Assembly: GCA_900318855.1 (NCBI GenBank)
Contig: ONMG01000234.1
Span: forward strand, 1-24,699
DNA length: 24,699 nucleotides
Source of the DNA: an uncultured Prevotella sp.
GTDB taxonomy: Bacteria; Bacteroidota; Bacteroidia; Bacteroidales; Bacteroidaceae
Direction of reading: 5' to 3'
The notes under the pieces were generated by a model. The model was not told the origin of the DNA, searched no databases, and was given only the letters and a program-made list of their open reading frames with translations. The position numbers were made by a program, and so were the translations under genes. Below, piece after piece: positions 8,001 through 14,331 of this stretch. The first letter of the stretch is position 1. Every line of letters starts with the position of its first letter.

Positions 8001-8433
8001 GGCCCGTATCGTGGCCGACCTGCTGCGCCGCATCCACCGCTTCTATGGTGCCCGCTTCTCACCCCACGCCACGGTGGGCGTCATTGTGCCCTACCGCAAT
8101 CAGATAGCCATGATACGCAAGGCCATAGAGAAGCTGGACATACCTGCCCTACGCGACATCAGCATCGACACCGTGGAGCGTTATCAAGGGAGCCAGCGCG
8201 ACGTCATCATCTACAGCTTCACCATCACCCACCGTTACCAGCTCGATTTCCTGACCGCCAACAGTATGGCTGAGGAGGGTCGTGAAGTGGATCGCAAGCT
8301 CAATGTGGCCCTCACCCGCGCACGGTGCCAGCTCATCCTCACCGGTCATGAACCCACCCTCCGCTTCAATTCCCTCTTTGCCCGCCTGCTCGACGATGTG
8401 AAGGCACGGGGAGGCTGGCTGCGTTATCAATGA
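5020..8433 (+). CDS. Dna2-like nuclease-helicase fusion protein
   Basis: A 1137-residue cytoplasmic protein. Residues about 265-400 form a PD-(D/E)XK nuclease of the RecB/Cas4/Dna2 type: GRAD (Asp340), EQK (Glu351, Lys353) and the QLLLY motif (379-383). The cysteine cluster that holds an iron-sulphur centre in Dna2 and Cas4 is not evident after the QxxxY motif. A beta-rich stretch (about 545-640) comes before a superfamily 1 helicase of the Dna2/Upf1 type: GPPGAGKT (710-717), DEAGQ (831-835), GDYKQLP (862-868), and LTRAR (1098-1102) near the end. It probably processes DNA ends, flaps or stalled forks. The ATG at 5020 is preferred over an in-frame TTG at 5005. Overlap with the alkyltransferase gene suggests a shared repair role. 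Confidence 0.85.
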   Translation: MSSNSVTNITPEEIYGAIDRLLHDTSLSAAEVGRRLHALLELVCEAGTKDSCEPLGNLLSKVDYLCKRFRLRPADSQAIQLMRRHSSRPESMLPEDVPYDCRALALLAASVFNAPAPQPMESKPSPPPTTPRQWSCLRCIVEQVDGRHFSAITDDKAPALITVDYGAPRYDHLVTLLQPGMQLNLIDARQPEGRSDIEVQLIVVEPDFLIDISSLARCFTEMGHHPLSYVYNSLQPNIPSQATILGNFAGSALKDIVNAQQDYRWTDTLKDNFRSRAIDFCTCKDFDGATFKADAERQASNIQGIVDDLFGEQLSAYERSKAILEPSFICEQLGLQGRADLMTTDLTLLVEQKSGKNFNIQRAFRNILGYYQKEDHYVQLLLYFGVLRRNFGVDAQGIKAMLLYSKYPLNPKPGGLIPVDFDASLFHEAIGFRNRVVATLFQIARQGFGSVIDDIRPSTLNEAHSNSRLVQQYLLPRVQHTADLFSSLSPLTRAYFCTMVTFSYREQVASRIGSHQGFSQSFADFWNLPLNEKKEQGCIFTDMQLESCERDDGAEGYSRLRFSIPPQSDDFLPNFRPGDPVYVYAYVQGTVPDVRRSLLLKATLIGFTATTLTVHLNDSQGDARIFDQLCTPPSGSTYVFALEHADYGGGAELRGLFEMISAPSDRLNLLLGQRVPRQDPHRTLTKTYNPSYDPIVLKAKQALDYFLLVGPPGAGKTSMALRFIVEEALATPGTGGEPPSLLLMAYTNRAVDEICGMLEDAHIDYLRIGNEYMCDERYRVRMLSRVIGDKPRLDSIRALITGTQVIVGTTLSIQSQQGLLGVKHFHLAVVDEAGQILEPGLVGLLASHRSGQCDIDKFILMGDYKQLPAVVQQSASGARVDDALLRDIGIDDCRRSLFERLINWERHCHRSAFVGTLHKQGRMHPEIAAFPCHMFYPQEQMECVPLPHQLQQTLPYTLPSADSTDDHLKRHRVIFIPSEADTSGSESDKVNASEARIVADLLRRIHRFYGARFSPHATVGVIVPYRNQIAMIRKAIEKLDIPALRDISIDTVERYQGSQRDVIIYSFTITHRYQLDFLTANSMAEEGREVDRKLNVALTRARCQLILTGHEPTLRFNSLFARLLDDVKARGGWLRYQ

Positions 8434-8525
8434 GACAGCAGAGGCTATTCTTGTGCCAAAGACAGCCCCACGGTAACCGGTCAGGCGCTGATAGGGGCAC
8501 GGTGGACATAAATGGTTGATAATCT

Positions 8526-8556
8526 TTTGGCGGGTGAGCATAAAACCGTAACTTTG
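8526..8556 (+). promoter_or_regulatory. Promoter of the GH53 galactanase gene
   Basis: TTTG (8526-8529), a 19-base spacer and TAACTTTG (8549-8556) form a full consensus Bacteroidetes promoter. Transcription would start about 15 bases before the ATG at 8576. Confidence 0.75.
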
Positions 8557-8575
8557 CAGTATCAGAACCTACACA

Positions 8576-9847
8576 ATGATGAAATCAATGAAGCAACTCT
8601 TAGTCCTGATGGGTCTTGTGCTGAGCTTTCTGCCGGTGAGTGCTCAGAAATATGCTGGCGGTGACATCTCGCTGCTGCCGTCGTATGAGAGCCACGGCGC
8701 TGTCTACCTGGATGCGTCGGGCAACCGCATCAGCTCGCTGCTGCCCTACCTCAAGCACCAGGGACTCAACGCCATGCGTGTCCGTGTGTTTGCCGACCCC
8801 GCTAATGCCACCCAGGAGGAGAAGGGGCAGGGTGTAGTGCAGACGCTCGACTACGCCGTCGCCCTGGCCCGACAAATCAAGCAGCAGGGGCTCGCTCTGA
8901 TAGTTGACTTCCACTATTCCGACACCTGGGCCGACCCCTCCAAGCAGTGGACCCCGCAGGCTTGGGTCTCGCTTACGGACGCGGCCCTGCGCGACACGCT
9001 CGGTGCCTATACCCTGCGTGCCCTACAGGCCTTCAATGCGGCCGGGGCCACTCCCGACTTCATCCAGACCGGTAATGAAATCAGCTATGGCCTCTGCTGG
9101 GGAGCCCGCGACACCCAGGAAGCCAAGAAGGCCTACGCCACCACAGGCGCCAATTGGCAGCGCTTCACCTCTCTGCTGTCGGCCGCGGTGGCTGCGTGCC
9201 GTCAGGCCTGTCCCAAGGCGAAGGTCATCATTCACACCGAGCGCGTGGCCGATCCCACCTATCTCGTGAACTACTATAAGGGACTGCAGACAGCAGGCAT
9301 CGGCTACGACATTGCGGGACTGAGCTATTACAGCTACTATCATGGCAACCTGCAGCAGCTCTCGCGTGCCCTCACAGCCCTTGAACAGGCTGTAAGCAAG
9401 GACATCATGCTCGTGGAGACCGGCTATTACCACGACTACCAGCCCAGTGGAATTACCGGCAGCTACGACCTCTCGAATCTCTACCCCGTCACGTCCGACG
9501 GACAGAAAGCCTTCACCGAGGCTCTTGTCGACACCCTCCAGCATCATCCCAGAGTGAAAGGGCTCTTCTGGTGGTTTCTCGAAGCCAATGAGCACGGCCT
9601 CGACTGGGCCACACAGCGTGTGACCGAGGGCTGGTATAATGCCGGTCTCTTCGACAATGCCACCGGTCGTGTGGAACCCGCCCTCACCTCACTGGCGCGC
9701 TTTGCCGACTCCTCCACCGGCATTGCCCTCCCGAAGGCCGGGGGCAGTGACTCCGAACACTGGTATACCCTCGGCGGCAGGGCGGTGAGCCGACCGTCGG
9801 GCCACGGCATCTTCGTGAGTTCGAAGGGCCGGAAGCGCATGCCATAA
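8576..9847 (+). CDS. Arabinogalactan endo-beta-1,4-galactanase (GH53)
   Basis: A 423-residue secreted enzyme that cuts beta-1,4-galactan, the side chain of pectic arabinogalactan I. After a type I signal peptide (about 1-23, ending PVSA) comes a (beta/alpha)8 barrel. QTGNEIS supplies the acid/base Glu168, and MLVETGYY supplies the nucleophile Glu281. NAMRVRVF, DFHYSDTWADP and the tryptophan-rich LFWWFLEANEHG are further family landmarks. The C-terminal tail after about residue 385 (HWYTLGGRAVSRPSGHGIF) resembles the short tails of other Prevotellaceae secreted proteins but ends in a basic, non-hydrophobic sequence. There is no lipobox, so it may be periplasmic or secreted. A consensus promoter stands directly upstream and the next gene has its own promoter, so this gene is probably transcribed alone. 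Confidence 0.9.
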   Translation: MMKSMKQLLVLMGLVLSFLPVSAQKYAGGDISLLPSYESHGAVYLDASGNRISSLLPYLKHQGLNAMRVRVFADPANATQEEKGQGVVQTLDYAVALARQIKQQGLALIVDFHYSDTWADPSKQWTPQAWVSLTDAALRDTLGAYTLRALQAFNAAGATPDFIQTGNEISYGLCWGARDTQEAKKAYATTGANWQRFTSLLSAAVAACRQACPKAKVIIHTERVADPTYLVNYYKGLQTAGIGYDIAGLSYYSYYHGNLQQLSRALTALEQAVSKDIMLVETGYYHDYQPSGITGSYDLSNLYPVTSDGQKAFTEALVDTLQHHPRVKGLFWWFLEANEHGLDWATQRVTEGWYNAGLFDNATGRVEPALTSLARFADSSTGIALPKAGGSDSEHWYTLGGRAVSRPSGHGIFVSSKGRKRMP

Positions 9848-9864
9848 ATAATAGCGGTATGTGC

Positions 9865-9895
9865 TTTGCCGTTTGCCTTGTTTTAACTACCTTTG
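9865..9895 (+). promoter_or_regulatory. Promoter of the DUF5107/TPR gene
   Basis: TTTG (9865-9868), a 19-base spacer and TACCTTTG (9888-9895) match the consensus exactly. The start point would be near 9900, leaving an untranslated leader of almost 90 bases. Confidence 0.75.
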
Positions 9896-9913
9896 CGCTG
9901 GGCTATCGTTCAT

Positions 9914-9950
9914 AGGAGCCCACCCGGTGCTCCTGTGGGCGACGAAGCCC
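9914..9950 (+). promoter_or_regulatory. Structured 5' leader with competing hairpins
   Basis: AGGAGC (9914-9919) pairs with GCTCCT (9929-9934). The overlapping GCCCAC (9918-9923) can instead pair with GTGGGC (9935-9940), and GGGC (9937-9940) can pair with GCCC (9947-9950). The helices exclude or interlock with each other, as in a switch or pseudoknot. No known riboswitch class was recognised. Confidence 0.3.
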
Positions 9951-9987
9951 GATGACCTCTGCGTAACGACTTTAAATAGAGATACTC

Positions 9988-12900
9988 ATGAAACGAAGAA
10001 CGCTTATCCTTTGTGCCGTGCTCGGTCTGTCGATGATGGCCGGTGCACAGACTGCCACGGTGGGAACCGAAGTCATCAACACCTATCCCTACGGTGATCC
10101 CGATCCGGTCCCCCAGTTCGGCAAAATCTATCCTTACTTCCGCTACGACGGTTTCACCAAGAAAGGCGAAGCCCGCAAGTGGACAGTGGTGACGCTGGAG
10201 AACCGCTACGTGCGGGTGAAGATACTGCCCGAGGTGGGAGGGAAAATATGGTCGGTGGTCGACAAGAAGACCGGTGGTGAACTCTTTTACGACAACGATG
10301 CTGTGAAGTTCCGCGACATCGCCCTGCGCGGACCCTGGACGAGTGGTGGCATTGAGTTCAACTTCGGTCTCATCGGTCATGCTCCTACCTGCGCCGCGCC
10401 CGTCGACTGGAAGGTGGAGCAGAAAGCCGACGGCAGTGTGAGCTGTTTCATCGGAGTGCTCGACCTGCTCACCCGCACGCGATGGACTGTGGAAGTGAAT
10501 CTGCCCAAAGACAAGGGATGGTTCACCACGCGTACCCGCTGGCATAACAGCACGGGTGCGTGGGCTCCTTATTACTGTTGGTTCAACACCGGAGTGACTG
10601 CCTCCGACGACCTCCACCTCATCTTCCCAGGCAACTACTGGGTGGGCCACGACGGTAGCACCGGCAGCTGGCCCTACGACTCCATCCATCACCGTGACCT
10701 GCAATACTGGCGCAACCAGAACTTCGAGGGCAGCAAGTCGTTCCACATTGCCGGGAGCCAGAAGCCCTTCTTCGCCACCTACTACGATGACAAGGGCTAC
10801 GGCATGATGCACTATGCCCACCGCGACAATAAGCTTGGCCGCAAATTCTTCACCTGGGCTCTGAGCGACGAAGGTGACATCTGGCGCGAGCTGCTCACCG
10901 ATAAGCGGCCACAGTACGTGGAGTTGCAGAGCGGACGTCTCTACAATCAGAACATGGAAAGCAGCAGCAAGACTCCCTACAAGCAGTATCTCTTCAGTCC
11001 CTATGCCACCGACGACTGGACAGAATACTGGTTCCCCTACAGTGGAACAAAGGGTGCCGATGATGCCTCAACGCTCGGCGTGGTGAACATGGAGGAGACT
11101 GGTGGCCGGCTGCGGCTGATGTTCTACGCGCTGCAAGACGTGAGTGGAGAGCTCTGCCTCACGGGTGAAGATGGCAACAAGCTGGTCAGTGAGAAGGTGG
11201 CGCTGAAGGTGGCCGAGACGCTCGACAAGACCTTCGCTGTGCAGAAGGCCAGCCTGAAGCGTGTGACCCTGAACGGACATGAGATATGGACCGCCGAGAG
11301 CAAACTGCTGGAGCGGCCTCACGACGCCCAAGTGAAAGTAGACGAGCAGACGGCCTACGGCAACTATATCCTCGGGCGCGACCGAATGGGAATGTGTGAG
11401 TATGCGGCTGCGCTTAGCTATGCCGACAAGGCCCTGGAGAAGGATGCCCACTATGTGCCGGCACTTGTGCTGAAGGCCGCTCTGCTCAACCATAGCACCG
11501 ACTATGCTGAGGGTTATCGGCTGGCACAGCAGGCCTTGTCGTTCGACCAGTATCATCCACAGGCCAACTATGAAGCTGGGTGCGCCGCACTGCAGTTAGG
11601 TAAGGTCTATGATGCCCTCGACCGCTTCGAGCTCTGTGCTCTCACCTACGATATGCGGTCGGCAGCCTGCTTGCAGCTGGCCCGCATCTACTTCTCGCGT
11701 CTCGGCGATGATGTCACGGCTGAAGACTATGCACGGCGCAGTCTGAAGGCCAATGCCGACAACCTTTCGGCCTGCGAGCTCCTATACCTTATATATTATA
11801 AGGAAGGCCGCACGCAGGAGGCCGCCGCGATGCTTGAGAGGGTGAGGAGCGTGGACGCCCTGAGCCATTTTGCCGACTATGAGGACTACCGTGCCGGGCG
11901 ATTGGAGAAAGCCGCTTTCCTGGACCGCATCAAGGAAGAGATGAAGGCGCAGGAGCTGCTTGAGCTGGCCGTGCGCTATCATGGGCTGGGGCTCGACGAC
12001 AGGGCCGTTGACGTGCTGAGTCTCAATCCCCAACCCAATGTGCTGACCCAGCTCTGGCTGGCCTACCTCAAAGCCGATGCCACGATGCTGCCTCAGGCTC
12101 TGACCCTGCCCCTCGACTACGTGTTCCCCTTCCGCAGTGAGACCCGGCCGGTGCTCGACTGGGCTCTCAGGCAGCATGACTGCTGGCAGTGGCGCTATCT
12201 GTCGGCGTTGCTTCTCTGCTCACGGCAGAAGCAGCAGGAAGCGCGGAGCCTTGTGGCATCGGTGGATGCTCCGCGCTATGCCCCCTTCTACGCTTTCCGT
12301 GCCCAGCTCTTTGCCGGCACCGACTCCGCCCGCTCCGACCTGCAGACCGCCTGCCATCTCGATGGGAGCCAGTGGCGCTATGTGGAGCAACTGGCCAACT
12401 GCCTCAGCAGCAAGGGTGACCTGTCGTCGGCCCTGAAGGTGCTCGAACGCTACTACAACAAGCACAGGGACAACTTCCACATCGGTTCCAGCTATGTGAA
12501 GGCACTCATCGACAACGGACAGTATGCCCGGGCCGACAAGGTGCTCGCCACCCTCGACGTGCTGCCTTTCGAAGGCTACAGTGGCGGCCATAACCTCCTG
12601 CGGCAGGTGAAGCTCATGGAGGCTTTCGGGGCGCTGAAGGCCGGCAGGGCTGCTGAAGCCGCCCAACGGGTGAGGGAACAGCAGGTGTGGCCTCACAACC
12701 TGGGGTCGGGCAAGCCTTACGATGAGCTCATCGACTACCGGTTCGACAACTACCTGCTGGCAGTGGCCTCGGCAAGGCAGAAGGCTGACGGTGAGGCCGA
12801 GGACTATCTGCGCAAGGTAGCCGCCGACGCGCATACGGCCACCTCGGCACAGGCCCTCTTCCAGGTGCTGGCCTGCCGGCAGCTGGGACAGACCGACAAG

Positions 12901-13071
12901 GCAGCACAACTGCTCGAAAGCTGGACGAAAGCCCAAAGCAATCCTACGGTGAAGGAATGGGGCAGAGCTTTTGTAACGGCCCATGGCAACCAGCGCTATG
13001 CCTTCGACTACGATGCTATGACCTGCATCTTCAAGTCGACCATGGGCATGCGTGATGCCCGACTATTTTGA
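9988..13071 (+). CDS. Secreted DUF5107 domain protein with long TPR region
   Basis: A 1027-residue exported protein with a type I signal peptide (about 1-20, ending MMAGA). The first part (about 30-330) is the DUF5107 type, a galactose-mutarotase-like sugar-binding fold, with LENRYVRVKILPEVGGKIWS and GGIEFNFGLIGHAPT as landmarks. From about residue 470 to 1000 it is alpha-helical with repeated A/L/Y patterns of tetratricopeptide repeats, for example ALSYADKALEKDAHYVPAL. Family members are found in glycan-degradation loci of Bacteroidetes and are thought to act on or bind sugars, but I know of no established reaction for this one. Its place after a galactanase suggests a link to galactan or arabinogalactan use. 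It has its own promoter and structured leader, and a strong hairpin closes the transcript. Confidence 0.75.
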   Translation: MKRRTLILCAVLGLSMMAGAQTATVGTEVINTYPYGDPDPVPQFGKIYPYFRYDGFTKKGEARKWTVVTLENRYVRVKILPEVGGKIWSVVDKKTGGELFYDNDAVKFRDIALRGPWTSGGIEFNFGLIGHAPTCAAPVDWKVEQKADGSVSCFIGVLDLLTRTRWTVEVNLPKDKGWFTTRTRWHNSTGAWAPYYCWFNTGVTASDDLHLIFPGNYWVGHDGSTGSWPYDSIHHRDLQYWRNQNFEGSKSFHIAGSQKPFFATYYDDKGYGMMHYAHRDNKLGRKFFTWALSDEGDIWRELLTDKRPQYVELQSGRLYNQNMESSSKTPYKQYLFSPYATDDWTEYWFPYSGTKGADDASTLGVVNMEETGGRLRLMFYALQDVSGELCLTGEDGNKLVSEKVALKVAETLDKTFAVQKASLKRVTLNGHEIWTAESKLLERPHDAQVKVDEQTAYGNYILGRDRMGMCEYAAALSYADKALEKDAHYVPALVLKAALLNHSTDYAEGYRLAQQALSFDQYHPQANYEAGCAALQLGKVYDALDRFELCALTYDMRSAACLQLARIYFSRLGDDVTAEDYARRSLKANADNLSACELLYLIYYKEGRTQEAAAMLERVRSVDALSHFADYEDYRAGRLEKAAFLDRIKEEMKAQELLELAVRYHGLGLDDRAVDVLSLNPQPNVLTQLWLAYLKADATMLPQALTLPLDYVFPFRSETRPVLDWALRQHDCWQWRYLSALLLCSRQKQQEARSLVASVDAPRYAPFYAFRAQLFAGTDSARSDLQTACHLDGSQWRYVEQLANCLSSKGDLSSALKVLERYYNKHRDNFHIGSSYVKALIDNGQYARADKVLATLDVLPFEGYSGGHNLLRQVKLMEAFGALKAGRAAEAAQRVREQQVWPHNLGSGKPYDELIDYRFDNYLLAVASARQKADGEAEDYLRKVAADAHTATSAQALFQVLACRQLGQTDKAAQLLESWTKAQSNPTVKEWGRAFVTAHGNQRYAFDYDAMTCIFKSTMGMRDARLF

Positions 13072-13087
13072 TTTTCAGTGCTTTTCG

Positions 13088-13125
13088 CTCCCTGGTGACA
13101 GCTGCATAGGGCGGCTGTGAGGGAG
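13088..13125 (+). terminator. Hairpin after the DUF5107 gene
   Basis: CTCCCT (13088-13093) pairs with AGGGAG (13120-13125), and inside it ACAGC (13098-13102) pairs with GCTGT (13114-13118). It is the first of two hairpins in the gap, with no T-run of its own, so it may only assist the stronger one that follows. Confidence 0.4.
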
Positions 13126-13130
13126 TTCCC

Positions 13131-13176
13131 ATTTGAGGGGCTACAGTTGGCGGCGGCCGGTTGTAGCCCCTCAAAT
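13131..13176. terminator. Strong 15-bp hairpin terminator
   Basis: ATTTGAGGGGCTACA (13131-13145) and TGTAGCCCCTCAAAT (13162-13176) are perfect inverted copies around a 16-base GC-rich loop. The symmetric A and T ends make it suitable in both directions. It separates the DUF5107 transcript from the glycan-uptake locus. Confidence 0.7.
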
Positions 13177-13257
13177 AAATAAATTCAAAAAATATCGACT
13201 TCAGAGGGTGGGTAAAACGGCTGTTGTGTGTCTTACTAATAGAAACAAACCTAATAG

Positions 13258-14244
13258 ATGTCTGACTACAGCAAACTCCACGAATGCGCCTGCCGCTATT
13301 TTGAAGGCAAGTCCTCGCTGAATGACGAGGCCACCCTGTGTGAATTCCTCTCGAAGGATGAGGAGCATCGCGCGCTCTTCCGTCAGTGGGAACTCGCATG
13401 GTCCGCTATGCATAAGGCCGATGAGGCGACCGACCGTTCCTGGCAGATGCTGGCTGAAAAGATGTCGGATTCTCACAAGACATTTGGTACCCTGTTCCGG
13501 CGGCTGGTGCGCTATTCTGCTGCCGCTGCTGCTGCCGTGCTGCTCGTTGCAGGCGGTGTGTGGGCAGGTTCGCGAGGCAGAATCTCGGCCGATGATGCCT
13601 ATACCTATTCGGTGCCCAACGGCAGTCAGGGCAAGGTGCTGCTCCCTGATGGCACGGCCGTATGGCTGAATGCCGGTTCTCAGCTCACTTACTCAGCGCG
13701 ATTCAACAAGGACAATCGCCGTGTGGTGCTTCATGGTGAAGGCTATTTTGAGGTGACCAAGCACCAGGGAGCTAAGTTCACGGTGAGCACCAACGGCTGC
13801 GATGTGGTGGTGCACGGTACCAAGTTCAACGTCTCGGCCTACGATAACGAGAATGTTGTGACCACCGAGCTCATGGAAGGTAGCGTGGAGCTGCAGCGCG
13901 GGCAGCAGAGTCTGAGGATGCAGCCCGGCGAGACCGTGGCGCTGGACAAGACGACAGGCCGCATGGTGAAGGAGTTGTCGACTGGTGACTCCAAGGCCTG
14001 GGTGACAGGCGCTGCCGTGTACGACGACATGACGCTCACAGAGATAGCACGAGCCCTCTCGCGGCGCTACGCTGTGAACATCCGTATTGCCACGCCCGCC
14101 CTCGGGCAGGAGCGCTATTCGCTCTCGCTCTATAACAGCGAAGACATTGAAGATGTGCTGAAGGCCCTCGCCAGGGTGGCCCCCATCAAGGTGGTGCGCC
14201 AGGGCAAGGACATCACACTGCGCTACGTGCCGGCCCGGCATTAG
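13258..14244 (+). CDS. FecR-family anti-sigma factor
   Basis: A 328-residue inner-membrane regulator. The cytoplasmic N-terminal part (1-85) would hold an ECF sigma factor. A single membrane segment follows (about 87-104, an alanine-rich run ending LLVAGGVWAG). The periplasmic FecR domain (about 115-230) carries VPNGSQGKVLLPDGTAVWLN and HGEGYFEVTK, and the C-terminal DUF4974 domain (about 255-325) contains LTEIARALSRRYAVNI. In this family the periplasmic part receives the signal from the STN domain of the partner SusC when ligand is bound. The gene directly precedes that susC, as usual. What is odd is that no sigma gene lies next to it; the gene before is the unrelated DUF5107 gene behind two hairpins. 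No TAnnTTTG promoter was found before it. Confidence 0.92.
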   Translation: MSDYSKLHECACRYFEGKSSLNDEATLCEFLSKDEEHRALFRQWELAWSAMHKADEATDRSWQMLAEKMSDSHKTFGTLFRRLVRYSAAAAAAVLLVAGGVWAGSRGRISADDAYTYSVPNGSQGKVLLPDGTAVWLNAGSQLTYSARFNKDNRRVVLHGEGYFEVTKHQGAKFTVSTNGCDVVVHGTKFNVSAYDNENVVTTELMEGSVELQRGQQSLRMQPGETVALDKTTGRMVKELSTGDSKAWVTGAAVYDDMTLTEIARALSRRYAVNIRIATPALGQERYSLSLYNSEDIEDVLKALARVAPIKVVRQGKDITLRYVPARH

Positions 14245-14264
14245 CCGGCCATAGCCGGCCGGCT
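14243..14264 (+). terminator. Hairpin at the fecR stop codon, before susC
   Basis: AGCCGGCC (14243-14250) and GGCCGGCT (14257-14264) are perfect inverted copies around a 6-base loop, starting within the fecR stop codon. No T-run follows. It could lower read-through from fecR into susC or protect an RNA end. Confidence 0.4.
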
Positions 14265-14331
14265 GACCCAACAAGCTTATTATCCACCGGAGCCTAAAGC
14301 TCTATTTAGAAACCATAACTACTAAAAACAA

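Noticed and set aside
13072..13257. Possible hidden ECF sigma gene before fecR
   Set aside because: The gap is only about 190 bases, is filled with two hairpins and a leader, and has no frame resembling a sigma factor on either strand.
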